From positions 321,933 through 385,932 of the forward strand of contig ML996692.1 of assembly GCA_010356995.1 (NCBI GenBank): 64,000 bases of DNA. Direction: 5' to 3'. The DNA comes from Trichodelitschia bisporula (taxonomy: Eukaryota > Ascomycota > Dothideomycetes > Phaeotrichales > Phaeotrichaceae). The position numbers and the translations under genes were made by a program. The notes below the pieces were generated by a model. It was not told where the DNA came from, ran no database searches, and worked only from the letters and a program-made list of their open reading frames with translations. Every line of letters starts with the position of its first letter. Position 1 is the stretch's first letter. Shown one piece after another: positions 1 through 10,895 of this stretch.

Positions 1-1426
1 CCCCATCCACACCAAAGATGCCACCCCATCGGAGAAGAAGTTCGGCAAAGCGCTTCGGGACGACTTCCTCTTCGCCCCGACCTTCAAGAACCTAAACCAT
101 GGTACTCCCCTCCCCCCTCCTCACCCCCCTATCTAACCCTCAGGCTCCTTCGGCACCTACCCCGCGCCCGTCCGCACCGTCCTGCACTCCTTCCAATCCG
201 CCGCCGAATCCCGCCCCGACCCCTTCATCCGCTACACCTACAAAGAAGCGCTCGACTCCTCCCGCGCCGCCCTAGCAACCACCTTCAACGCCCCTGTCGA
301 GTCCCTCGTCTTCGTCCCCAACGCGAGCACAGGCGTCAACACCGTGTTGCGCAACCTGGTTTTCGCCCCTGGGGACGCGGTCGTGTATTTTAGCACCATA
401 TACGGCGCGTGCGAAAAGGCCGTGCTGTACATTGCGGAGACAACGCCCGCCAAGGCTGTACGGATTGAGTACACGCAGCCCGTGGAGGATGCATGGCTCG
501 TCGATGCCTTGCGCAACGCGGTGCGCGACGTCGAGGCCGAAGGCGGGAAAGTGCGCGTCGCGATTTTCGATACAATTACCAGTATGCCCGGCGTGCGGAT
601 GCCGTTCGAAGACCTCATCGCCACATGCCGCTCACTCGGCGTCTTGAGCCTCGTAGACGCAGCGCACGGCGCGGGGCAAATCCCACTCGATCTCGGGAAG
701 CTGGACCCGGATTTCCTGGTCAGCAATTGCCATAAGTGGATGTTTGTCCCGCGCGGCTGCGCGCTGTTTTACGTCCCTGTAAGGAATCAGCATCTTATGC
801 GGTCGACGCTGCCGACGTCGCATGGGTTTGAGCCGGCGCCGCGGTATGTCCCGCGCGTATGCTACGTCGCTTCTCTGGCTAACTGGGTTAGGGAGGGCGT
901 GGCTGCCCCGAAGAATCCCCTTCCGAAGTCGAGTAAATCGACCTTTGTGACGAATTTCGAGTTCGTGGGCACGATTGATAATGCGCCATACCTGTGTGTG
1001 CCGGCTGCGCTGAAGTACCGCGCAGAGCTCGGCGGTGAAGACGCTATATATGCCTATTTGGAGAAATTAGCGAGGGAGGGCGGGGCGCTGGTTGCGAAGG
1101 AGCTGGGCACGGAGGTGCTGGAAAATAAGGCGGGGACGCTGCAGCGGTGCGCGTTTGCGAATGTAAGGCTGCCGCTAGCGCGGGCGGATGTAGAGAAGTG
1201 GGCGGAGAAGGGGAACGAACCGGGGGTTGAGATAAGGGTTATTGGGCATTTGGAACGGCGAGCGATGGATGAGTTTGATACGTTCTTTGCCATTTGCTGG
1301 TATGCGGGCGCTTGGTGGGTTAGACTGAGCGCGCAGGTGTACCTCGATATCGCAGATTTTGAGTGGGCGGCGAGTGTATTGAAGACGCTGTGTGGGGGGT
1401 TGGGAGAGTTGGAGGGTTTGGAGTAG
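1..1426 (+). CDS. PLP-dependent class V aminotransferase-like enzyme (isopenicillin-N epimerase/LolT/Egt2-like), 5' partial
   Basis: The reading frame is open from base 2, so the start codon lies outside the window. An intron at 102-143 (42 bp) joins CAT-G to GC-TCC and creates the motif NHGSFGTYP, typical of the epimerase-like branch of class V aminotransferases. At least 460 residues are visible. DAAHGAGQ provides the cofactor-binding aspartate, and the lysine of SNCHKWMF, about 12 residues before a GCALFY segment, is the expected PLP Schiff-base lysine. Family members act on amino-acid-derived substrates: epimerisation, C-S lyase reactions such as the Egt2 step of ergothioneine synthesis, or loline-type LolT chemistry. 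The sequence does not say which, and no biosynthetic neighbours point to a pathway. The stop is TAG at 1424. Family is confident; substrate is unknown. Confidence 0.88.
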
Positions 1427-2395
1427 ATGGGAGGCTTTTGGGTTTCGTGGCTGGTTAGTGGAGAATACGGTATACGGTATTCGTTGAGACGAGGCTGACA
1501 TTACATCTCGCGATCGCGATATCGGTGGCTCGTGTTCGTGCATGTGGCTTGCCCTACCCCAGCCCCACAACGCTTCAACGGCACAAGCCTCGCACAAGCA
1601 TTCTGGCGCCGGGAACTAGCCCTCGTGTGGAGCATCGTCACACGTCTCGATCCCTATCTTGAGTCCATTGTTACCCCATCTCATCCCTAATCTCATCTCG
1701 TATCCCAACGCCATCACCATCACCATGACGAAACTCAAAAAGACGGCAAGAAAACGAATATGAAATGGCGATACCCCGTCCTCCACCACCCCATTAACCT
1801 AAACCTTGTTCTGCAAGCGGGCTTGGCCTACACCAGCGGCGCGCCCGCCCCACAGCGCCTCGGCAACGTCTCCACGCACGACAGGGGCTCCAACGTTCAA
1901 GTCATCGATAACTTCCCCGCATTACCGCATCACCGCATCCCGCGATCGACACTCACGTGCTGCTTTGTGGGACACTGCTCGCATGCGAAGCACGGGATAG
2001 GGATAGGGTGTCCTCGAACCGGGCAAACGGAGCATGGGAGTCGTCACCGGGATCGAGCTTGAATGCGAAAGGAGGGGGGATCGGCGCGGTGCCGGTAGAG
2101 GGCGCACGGCACGGATGGGGGCTATAAAGAAGGCGAAGTTCGTGCGCCTGCGGGGACTGTATTTTACGGTTTTACGGTTTTTGAGGAGAGCTGGAATCGC
2201 TGTGCGCCCTCCTGTCCCCTGAACTTGCTGCATTGCGCTGTTGCACACAAGCGGGTTGGGCCTGTTTCTGCATATTGCACGTCTAGCTGGTAGTACCGTC
2301 TGTGCCCTGCGGCTGATATAGGCGTCTGTGCGGCGGTTGACCGGTGCGATCTGGGAAAACATCTCGCGCGCGCATCTCGCTGAGTTCGAGCGATC
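1427..2395. other. Intergenic region upstream of the JEN-type transporter
   Basis: Nothing here reads as a convincing gene; the open frames overlap on both strands and lack family motifs. A TATAAA at 2123-2128 lies about 270 bp before the transporter ATG and could be its core promoter element. Confidence 0.5.
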
Positions 2396-4135
2396 ATGGC
2401 CGAACGAACGACTCCTCCGGGCGGTGAGAAAGGCCTCGAGCCCACGCCCTCCTACTCCGCTCAAACCGACACTTACAACCACAATACCAAACCCATGCGC
2501 GGGCGCGACTCGCCCGACGAGCACCTCAGCATCGGCGCCTACATCGCAACACGCCTGCCGCGGCTCCTCCCCACGCTGGACCCCGCGCCCAACCCCTTCG
2601 CGCTCCTCGCTCTCCTCAACACACAGCAATGGCTCGCCTTCCTAGTCGCCTTCCTAGCGTGGAGCTGGGACGCCTTCGATTTCTTCACCGTATCCCTAAC
2701 AGTCGACGATCTAGCCAAAGACTTCGGGAAAAGTAACAAGGACATCACGTGGGGCATTACGCTGGTACTCATGCTGCGCTCCGTCGGTAGCATAGTCTTC
2801 GGCGTGGCGGCGGATCGGTGGGGGAGGAAATGTAGGCGCCCCTCCTCTCTCTATATCTTCTTCCCTTAAAGCTCGTTCCTGACCTAGACAGGGCCCTTCG
2901 TCGCCAACAACATCCTCTTCATCATTCTCGAATTGGGTACGGGGTTCTGCAAAACATACAAGCAGTTCCTAGCCGTGCGCGCCCTCTTCGGCATAGCCAT
3001 GGGCGGCCTTTACGGCAACGCCGCCGCCACCGCGCTCGAGGACTGCCCCCCCGCCGCGCGCGGCCTCGTGTCCGGAATGCTGCAGCAGGGGTATGCATTC
3101 GGATACCTCCTTGCCACGGCGTTTGCGCGCGCGCTCGTCAACACTACCTCCCACGGCTGGCGCCCGCTTTTCTGGTTCGGCGCCGGACCGCCAGTGCTGA
3201 TTATTGCGTTTAGGCTGTGTTTGCCGGAGACGCAGGCGTATCAGGAGAGGGAGAGGGTGAGGAAGGCGGGGCTTGCTGCCGGGAGGAAGAGTATTGGAAG
3301 TACGTTTGTGGAGGAGGGGAAGGTTGCGCTGAGGAGGCATTGGTTGTTGTTGATTTATATGGTGCTGTTGATGGCGGGGTTTAACTTCATGGTACGCCCC
3401 CCCCCCCTTTTCCCTCCCTTCCAACTCCCCTCGCTCGCTCGCTAACTCGCCGCCCAGTCCCACGGCTCGCAAGACCTCTACCCCACCATGCTCAAGAATC
3501 AATACTCCTTCTCCGCCAACGCCGTCACGGTGACGCAGGTCGTCGCCAATCTCGGCGCCATGACGGGCGGCACGGTCGTCGGGTACGCATCGCAAATCTT
3601 CGGCCGCCGGTTCACTATCGTGTTCATCAGCATCGTGGGCGGCGCTTTACTCTACCCCTACACCTACGTATCCAGCCACGCCATCATCGCCGCCGCCTTC
3701 TTCGAGCAATTCTGCGTGCAAGGGGCGTGGGGCGTTATTCCGATCCACCTCATGGAACTATCACCAGGCGGTTTCAGGACCTTCGTCGTGGGGACGAGTT
3801 ATCAGCTCGGAAACTTGGTGAGCAGTGCGAGTAGCACCATTGAGGCGACGATTGGGGAGGGGTTCCCGTTGCCGCCGAAGAAGGGGGTGAAGAGGTATCA
3901 GTACGGGAAGGTTATTTGCATTTTTATGGGGGCGGTGTATGCGTATACGATTTTGTTGACGGTGGTGGGGCCGGAGTATCGGGGGAGGACGTTTGAGGCT
4001 GGCGAGGATAAGGATTTGGAGGAGGCGGTGGGGCATGATGCTATTGAGCAGGCGCTGCACAGGGAGCGGCAGCGCGATCTGGAACGGGAGACGGAGGGGG
4101 AAAAGGAGGGGGAGGGGCGCGTGGAAAAGGTTTAG
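2396..4135 (+). CDS. JEN-family carboxylate:proton symporter (major facilitator superfamily)
   Basis: Three exons (2396-2831, 2892-3391, 3458-4135) encode 537 residues. The 60-bp and 66-bp introns restore ADRWGRKWPFVANN and NFMSHGSQDLYPT at their junctions. The second motif matches the JEN signature NXX[S/T]HX[S/T]QDXXXT, the substrate-translocation motif of yeast Jen1 and its relatives. The protein has a long hydrophilic N-terminus, about 12 hydrophobic spans, and an acidic/basic C-terminal tail rich in Glu and Arg. Family members import lactate, pyruvate, acetate or dicarboxylates with protons across the plasma membrane and are usually glucose-repressed. Whether this one is Jen1-like (monocarboxylate) or Jen2-like (dicarboxylate) cannot be settled by eye. 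The ATG at 2396 is the first in frame after a TATA box at 2123. Confidence 0.93.
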
Positions 4136-4275
4136 CTGGCTTGGAATATCTACGGGACGGGTATCGATGGGTTAGGATGTAACGAGATACTGGCTAATGG
4201 TACTGGGCATGACGCACGCGACCGGGTCGCCAACGAGTTTTGAAGACCGCTCCGCTAGTGCTGTAGCCTCGCTAC

Positions 4276-5613
4276 CTAAAACGTAGCATCCAAATCCCGA
4301 TTCCTCTGCACAAGACTCGGACTATCCTCCTCCCCAAACTCACTAATATCCCCCCCAGCAGTAAGCAACAAATCCTCCACAATCCTTCTACTCGCCTCCG
4401 GCGCCGGCGTCCGCAGCACCCGCGCCTCAGGTAACTCAAACGCAATCGTCCTCGGCGGGCTCATCCCCAACAACCCATCCTCATCCTCATCCTCATCATC
4501 GCTCTCCCAAAGCCTCGTCCGCGTGTACCCCGCCGTCGCCGTCTCCGCCTTAGCCCCCGTCCCCCACCGCCCCCTCCCGGGCGTCTGCACACTAACACCG
4601 GGCGTCCGCGGCGCGCGAACGGGGGACGAAAAGATCTCAGCCCTAAGCCGCGGGGCCGATTCCTCCGGCGAACTCGAAAGCGTCTCGTCGTCCCAGCGAC
4701 TCTTCGTGCGGTTCGCTGTTCCAGGCGTAGCCACCGCCGCCGGTGCCCGACCCAGCGTCTTGCGCGCCGTGTGCGGCGTCGCGGCGACGCGGTATGTTTT
4801 GCTCAATATGCCCTGGTGCAGGATCGTGTCGCGGTTTTTGAGTGCCGAGGCGGAGGCGATGCCGGAGGGCGTGGGGAGGGGCGACGACATGCTCATGTCT
4901 GGCAGGCCGGGGGCGCCGGGTGTGGAGGGCTCGGGTTTTGGGGGGGGGGCGCCGGTTAGTTCGCTCCGCAGGGATTCGTAGGGCGAGCCGTAGGCGGCGA
5001 AGGAGGGTGCTTGGTGATGGTGTGAGAGGAGGTTCTTGCGAGGCGGCATGCGGGGTGTTGAGTGCGTGTCTGGTGGGGGGGAGGAGAGGAGGGTGTCTGC
5101 TAGGTCGTTTACTGCTGAGGAGTGCTCCGCATCGTGGTCGCGGAAGAGGGCCGTGGTAGTGGGTTCCTTAGCCGGGGAGGAAAGGGTGTTAGACAGCGCG
5201 GTGGGATCGTAAGCCTCGCCTGCGGTATCGTCATGCGAAGTCGCAGTGTCGTCGACAGCGGCTTCTTCATACCCAGACAGCGAGACATTGGCACTAGCCT
5301 CGAAGAACTGTTTCCAGAACTTGGAGCCGGACCAGACTGCTTCGCTGTGCTTGGCGTATTGTTCGACGACGGGGAGGATGGACGTTGTTACGATGCGGTG
5401 GGCGCGGCTGAAGTTGTGGTCGATTTCTATGGGAGGGTTAGTTGGGGGTGGGTGGGTTGGTGGGCGGGGGGAATTGCGGGGAGGGAAGGGGGATTGTGGG
5501 GAGGGAATTTTGGGGGGAGACGGACCTTGCAGTGTGAGCGTGATAGATTGCTCGAGCTTTTCGAGTTCTTCGGGAAGGGTTAGGGTGCGGGCGGTGGTGC
5601 TGGGTGGTGCCAT
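4276..5613 (-). CDS. ASK1: DASH/Dam1 complex subunit Ask1
   Basis: Two exons (5526-5613 and 4276-5426) separated by a 99-bp intron at 5427-5525 encode 412 residues. The N-terminal block (about residues 8-75) contains LPEELEKLEQSITLTLQ, then EIDHNFSRAHRIVTTSILP and SGSKFWKQFFEASAN. These are the conserved Ask1 helical region that assembles with other DASH subunits into the ring coupling kinetochores to microtubules. The rest is long, Ser/Pro/Thr-rich and probably disordered, with SSPEE- and TPG-type sites that suit CDK phosphorylation, as in yeast Ask1. The C-terminus ends in a short acidic motif. I chose ATG 5613, not the in-frame ATG at 5709, because the family begins a few residues before the PEELEKLEQ motif. 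Confidence 0.93.
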   Translation of the reverse strand: MAPPSTTARTLTLPEELEKLEQSITLTLQGPSPPKIPSPQSPFPPRNSPRPPTHPPPTNPPIEIDHNFSRAHRIVTTSILPVVEQYAKHSEAVWSGSKFWKQFFEASANVSLSGYEEAAVDDTATSHDDTAGEAYDPTALSNTLSSPAKEPTTTALFRDHDAEHSSAVNDLADTLLSSPPPDTHSTPRMPPRKNLLSHHHQAPSFAAYGSPYESLRSELTGAPPPKPEPSTPGAPGLPDMSMSSPLPTPSGIASASALKNRDTILHQGILSKTYRVAATPHTARKTLGRAPAAVATPGTANRTKSRWDDETLSSSPEESAPRLRAEIFSSPVRAPRTPGVSVQTPGRGRWGTGAKAETATAGYTRTRLWESDDEDEDEDGLLGMSPPRTIAFELPEARVLRTPAPEASRRIVEDLLLTAGGDISEFGEEDSPSLVQRNRDLDATF

Positions 5614-6247
5614 GGTGGTGGTGTTTTGGGGGGTTCGCGATGTTTTGGGGTGGTGGTGAGTGTTGGGGGAAGTGGGAGTCAGGTGATTGCGCGTTGGTGG
5701 GTTGGCCAATGGCGGGTAGTTGCGGGGAGCTTAAAAAGTCCACACCACGACAGAACTGAGGATCGAAATTTGGACAACAGGACAAGTGTTTGAAGAGCAA
5801 AGCGAATAGAAGGTCACAGGAATCTTACGATATCAGCCACTCTATGGAGCTTATTGCCCAGGGATACCTGTCCAGTCTTCTCAGCATAGCGAAGGTTTCG
5901 AACACAACAGAGCGCAAACGATTGACGCAAACGAAGCAACAGAGATTTTTCCTGAAGGTAACGCCTCCCATCCGAAATAAGCGCAATGGCGCAACTGAGG
6001 CACGGTACCATAGCTCCAGCACCAACTAATGACCGAACCCGAAACCATCCTTCTTACCAGTCCGCACTTGACGATAGCTCCTGTGATTATGCTTTCTAGC
6101 ATCATCACAGGAGCTATCGTCAAGTGGAGGAATCTGAGATAGGGGAGATGTTCCAGCCAATATTGTATCCAGCCAAACCGCAGCCAACCCACAAAGATAC
6201 CCATATCATCAGCCATAAATCCATCACATAAACCCTTCAATCCCCAA
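5614..6247. other. Ask1 upstream region and bZIP 3' region
   Basis: This 634-bp gap between two minus-strand genes contains no gene. Its most striking content is the hairpin-forming repeat at 6065-6126, listed separately. Confidence 0.6.
6065..6126. repeat. Near-perfect inverted repeat (hairpin), 23-bp arms
   Basis: Bases 6065-6087 are the exact reverse complement of 6104-6126. After one mismatch the stem continues for five more pairs (ATGCT/AGCAT) around a TTCT loop, giving a 62-nt hairpin. It lies 122-183 bp beyond the bZIP stop codon, so it could be in that gene's 3' UTR. It may be a tiny MITE remnant or a structured RNA element. The pairing is seen directly; the role is unknown. Confidence 0.9.
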
Positions 6248-8199
6248 CTAATAGACCTGCAGCACCGCCGAAGCCAGCGCACGATCCACATTCCCCTTCC
6301 GAAACCCCGGCGCACGACCCAAACATATCGCCGAGCGAATGAGTTCTTCCCCGTCAGCTGCATCCAACAAACCAAGCGAACAGAAAACTCACCATCAATA
6401 AACCGGCTCACATCAATCGTAATCTTCCTCATATCACTCCTCTGACTCCGCCTTCCCCTACTCTCCCCCCCACTCATACTCCCACTCCTCGCACTCCCGC
6501 CATCCCCCCCAACCTCATCCCGCATATCCCACCCCGCCGCCGGCTGGATGTACATCCACCCACTGCCCAAGAAATCCGGCGTCCGCTCGCCGCTCCCCAG
6601 CAGCCACGCCGCAGCCGACTGGTCAACCTCGGCCGCGCTCCGCCGCTCCAAATCCGCGAGCTCAGGGAACAAGCGCGCGACGCTCAGCTCCGTCGTCGTA
6701 TCCATAGCCTCCGTCGACAGTAACGGGCTCCCAGACAACGCGCTCGCACTCCGCTCGCTCGCCGTCTGGCCAATCGGCTCGACGGGGCTATGCATATACT
6801 CCCTTAACTGTTCCGCAAAATCGTAGCCGACCGTCGCATCCGCGAATAGCGCTTGCGGGTCCAGGACCACGCCGCGCTCCTCCAGATAACCCTCGACATC
6901 GTTCGCGTCGAACCATTGCCCCGCGTACTCCGCGAGATCGAGATCGATATCCACCGCCACGCCCTCCTGATCAGTGCTCTCGAGGCGTGCGCGCGTGATC
7001 ACGGGCCCCGGGGCGACGGTGTACCCGTTGTGCACGCGCCCCTTGGCGTAGTGCAGCCCCGCGCCGCCGAGGTGGATGAACGGCGTGTTGAGCACCTCGA
7101 GCGGGTCATTCGTGGAGCGCGTCAGGAGGGAGCGGAACTTGGCGAGGAGGGTTTCGCGCGTGTGGTACAGCAGTGAGAGGCGAAAAACTTGCGCAAAGGT
7201 CTGTGGGCGCAGATCTGACGTCGAGAGTAGGTGGAAACCGCGTTCCAGTGCCGCACGCTGCAGTCGGCGCGCGAATGAGATCTCCTGGAAGGAGTATGTG
7301 TATGGCGCGGCGGGGGCGAGCACCTTGGGCGATGGGACCGTGAAGCCCACGTGCTGGGGGAAGTGCGCCATGGGGACTACGAGCCCGGCGGAGATGGTTC
7401 CGCTGCCCCCGGACGCGGTGCTTGGGTACACCGGGTAGTCCAGCATAGGCACATCCATAGGCACGTCATACGAGTACCCTGATGTCTGGGCGTAAGAGGC
7501 TGTGTGCACGGCGTCGTCCATGGAAGCCTTGGCATGGCGGGGCTGGGGCGAGACCGGCTCCATGATCTGCACGTAGCCGAGGCCGATATCTCGGGTTTGC
7601 GGCTGGGGAGCGGGGAGGGGAGGTGAGGGGGAGGATGAGCGCTGGGACGTGGACTGGGTGGCGGATTGGGAGGTAGACTGCGTACGCTGAGCGGCGCGGG
7701 ATTGCTTGGGCACCACGGGCTCGGGCTCGCCATCCTCAGACGCGGAGCCGTCCTCGTCATTCTGTGCCGATTGTTTAGCGAGCAGGATGAAGGATTCTGT
7801 TGCCGTCTTGAGATCGCGTGCGAGCTCGGGCCGGAGGCTGAGGATGCCGCTGGCCACGGCTCTATCGTTGAATTCGAGGAAGGTTTTGGTCATGGCGTCG
7901 ATGGTGGAATGGAGGGAAGAGACTTGTGTTTTTAGGCTGGTGATCGTTGTTTCTTTGCGCAGGCGGTAGGCTCGCTGGGCGAGCCGGATCTGTGTGCGGC
8001 GACGCTGGGAGCCATTAGATGGTGTTCACTGAGGGGAACTTGATGCTCGCGGATGAGTATCGTGAAGACTCACATCGGCCGCCGTCTCGTCCTGGCCCTC
8101 GACCCGGGGCCGCCCACGCTGCTTCTTACCCTCATCCTCCTTTCCCGCGCCCTGCGCAGCAGCAGTGCGCTGCCTCTTGCGGGAGGTTTCCGTCGGCAT
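6248..8199 (-). CDS. AT-hook/bZIP transcription factor
   Basis: Three exons (8074-8199, 6393-8004, 6248-6345) encode 611 residues. Exon 1 gives an AT-hook-like KKQRGRPRVEG at about residue 25, then DETAAD. A 69-bp intron joins this to RRRTQIRLAQRAYRLRKE, the basic region of fungal bZIP proteins (about residues 43-60), followed by a short leucine-zipper-like segment. The middle is Ser/Pro/Gln-rich, with a conserved helical segment around FARRLQRAALERGFHLL. The 47-bp intron at 6346-6392 joins DVSRFID to ELIRSAICLGRAPGF, matching the conserved C-terminus of this fungal bZIP group; a CTGAC branch site lies just before the acceptor. The protein is a nuclear DNA-binding regulator; its targets are unknown. 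The start is the only ATG that precedes the AT-hook. Confidence 0.88.
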
Positions 8200-10544
8200 T
8201 ATGGATCAAAGCGGAGTACAAAGCGATCGCTGAACAAGAGGTCCTTCAACACTGGCACAATTTCACTAATTCTAATCCGCGAATACGGCGCCACGAGACA
8301 ACGATAAGCACTCCTATTCAGAGACGAAGCGAATTGCAACTATATGGAAAGGCGAGACGTCGTCTCTCGTGGTTTTCGTCCTGCGTCTGTACGGTAAGCA
8401 GCGCCCGCCGCGAGCGCCACCAGGTCCGTGCCACGCGACGCGGCCAATGGAGAGAATGAGAGGGGCGTGCGAGGTTGCAGGCGCGGGGTCGGAGGAACAC
8501 TGACCGCCAAGTGCTGAGTCTATTTGTGTAAGCAGCCCTACGAATGCGATTGACTTGATGGGGTGTGAGCTGCATTTACAGGATTCTAGTTCGAGGCCCG
8601 CAGCTGTTGAGCGGAGGGCGTGCATGGTGAGGGGTTACAGTAGGGACGAGCCGGGGAGGCTATTGGTCGTTGCGCGTGGATTACTGAACGCAGGTCAGCA
8701 ATGCACTCAAGGAGCTGGGGTAAGATGCAGCGACCCTGCGGCTAGTTCGCGTGAATGTGAGTATCTGAATGTCAAATACCTGGAGACGTTAAAGGTACGA
8801 TCGTCGTACTCTGGAGCGGTTGCGATCCGACCCTTACGACACATGGCGGTTGATGTCGGCAGACATTCAGGAATGCCCATTCCATACGTCGCCCTGAAAG
8901 CCGTGGCATATTCATCAACAGACTGGATCAATTTCTCGAGATACTCACGCGATACAGGCGCAATGGACTTGGCGACCGAGGGCCGCCGGTAAAGTCGAGG
9001 AAGATGCAGAGATACGAAGACTCAAGCGACCATTCCAGCGGTATGACGTCGTTGGTCCAGTTCATTCCTTTGCCATTGGCCTACATGATTGCGACATGAG
9101 TGAGCTTCTCCGTTGACCTCAGAGCTGAGTCTAGGCATCTGTGTTACATCAGCAGTCTTGCGACTCCCCAGGGCTTGAATGGCTCCATCTGTCAAAGATC
9201 GCGAACCAGAGTTCGGCCAGACTTTCTCCCGCTCGGCAGCTCTCGACGACTGTCATCGCTTTCACTCTAGCTGGACCAGGTCGTTTTGTCTCCTGATGAA
9301 ATGGTAAACCCCGAATATTCGGCCGAACTTTCACTGACCCTGCTGTAAAGGTGGCGATCGGGTTGAACGAGGTCCGTTTCGGAAAGGGCTGAAAGTCGTC
9401 GGTCCGTCAGAATGGCTGCATCTCAAGCTCCTCGACGTAGTCCAGAGAGGCTGAGCTTTGTTGGCGATGTGCGTAGTACCCACGGATCCTGCATCGGGTG
9501 ATGACGGCTCAGAAGACCGTGCAAGGCAGCATGCCTCGTAGAGCCCGGAGTAGGCTAAACCCGCAGGACGCAACTGGAAGCGGATGACCGATGTGCCTGG
9601 TTCACCAGCAGTATCGGTTTGTATATCCGTTTTGGACCGTGTGCTCTGCCGTCTCATGCGTGAAGATACCAGCAAGTCCACCTCACTCTAGGGCCTCTGA
9701 TGGAAGTAAAGAGCCTTGAGCTCCGCCAGCTCCGCTATACCCCAAATCTCGGCTTGAGTCTCATCGGGTCTAGCACCTCATCAGCTGTAGTCACCATGGC
9801 AATTTGCAGCAGCTCTCATACTCAAGGCACAATCCGCGGTAACATCTGGAGGTCAAGACTGGCGAGACGATACTTGGGGCCAGGCGTTGGACGTTGATAT
9901 GCAAGCATGAACGAGATATTGACTAATGCGGGTGGCAGCACCACGAAAAGATGCACATCTCAAGGTAGCGGGATCAAGTCTAGGATGCCATGGTGTCTGA
10001 AGATTCAGATCTTTATGCTCATTAAAGTAGAAGTCGCGACTGACGTCAGGGTGAAAGACATTCAACGGCGGGCCGACAATCCGCGAGCGGCCCTGATTGG
10101 ACCAGACACTGACCATGGTCGAAGTATGGGTCAGGTCCCACCCGTGAATATCGCCGATATCACCGAATGATTCGCGTTAGAAATTACTGACCGATATTTC
10201 GACATGATCGCGCCGGTAAGAAGACTCGCGGCTGCGTTAACCGTCGGAAAAGGAGGGGAAGAGGCTGGGTGTGGCATGGACGGGTGACGGGTAACAGTAT
10301 CTGGAGGCTAGATGCCAGGCTGCGATGAGGCTGACATATCTGCCGTGGCCTGGAGATGTTTCTTCGAGCCTCAAGGTATCAAGCAAGTTGGGACACACAC
10401 AAACACGGTAGGAAAGGTCAACGATGATGAGCTTTCACTGCCTTTCCAATTTACCATTAGCACCGACTAACCCGAAGCGATAGACCTCCGTCCGATCATC
10501 TCACGTGTGAGGCACCGATCCGTTTCCCGCGGCGTGCATCTCGT
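8200..10544. other. Gene-poor region between the bZIP gene and the small secreted protein
   Basis: About 2.3 kb without an intact gene. The first few hundred bases are the bZIP promoter. Parts of the minus strand between 8700 and 10120 translate into protein-like stretches broken by stops and frame changes (see the possible pseudogene at 8757-9090). No AT-rich RIP-like island is visible. Confidence 0.5.
8757..9090 (-). pseudogene. Possible relic of an unidentified protein-coding gene
   Basis: On the minus strand one frame reads GMNWTNDVIPLEWSLESS followed by YLCIFLDFTGG (about 9070-8992). Another continues as SREYLEKLIQSVDEYA, then TAFRATYGMGIPECLPTST (about 8960-8850). The two differ by a frame change near 8985. 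Amino-acid composition looks natural and not low-complexity, but I recognise no family and see no start or splice structure. It could also be chance or part of a gene with introns I could not place. Confidence 0.25.
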
Positions 10545-10895
10545 TCAGCAGCAGTACGGCTGATCGAAGCAAAACGGGCTACATGACCGTCAGTTTCCGC
10601 GTCTAAACTTTACGAAAAAACTCACCAGGGCTCGCGTTCCGAGCCGTCCATATTGAGGCACGTGTATGCCGAGCCGCCGTCGGGAGTGGGCTTGTTGTTG
10701 TAGTACCACTGGCACGGTAAGCAAGATGTGGCAAGAGAAAAGAACAAGGGAATGGAGAGAGGAGCGACGCACATGGCACCATCCGCACGCATACACATCG
10801 CAAGTCGTCTGCCTGGACTCGAGCACGCCAGGCGGGCCGGCGCTGACAACAGCCACAGAGGCGAGGAGGGCTAGAGCCGAGAGAATGAACTTCAT
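10545..10895 (-). CDS. Small secreted cysteine-rich protein (eight Cys), effector-like
   Basis: This gene is visible only after removing two introns (10709-10772, 64 bp; 10579-10625, 47 bp). Three exons (10773-10895, 10626-10708, 10545-10578) give 79 residues. Residues 1-19 form a clear signal peptide (MKFILSALALLASVAVVSA). The remaining 60 residues carry eight cysteines at positions 32, 37, 40, 58, 69, 72, 78 and 79, ending in a CC pair directly before TGA. A TATA-like element on the same strand (11010-11017) lies about 115 bp upstream of the ATG. An even cysteine number and tiny size fit a disulfide-stabilised apoplastic protein such as an effector or antimicrobial peptide, but I recognise no named family. 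It sits in a gene-poor stretch, as such genes often do. Confidence 0.78.

Noticed and set aside
1922-2629. A 235-codon minus-strand frame
   Set aside because: It overlaps the JEN-transporter start antisense and has no recognisable content.
6358-6392. A 35-bp version of the last bZIP intron
   Set aside because: The 47-bp alternative (6346-6392) restores the conserved FIDELIRSAICLGRAPGF and uses the CTGAC as branch site; 35 bp is very short for this genome.
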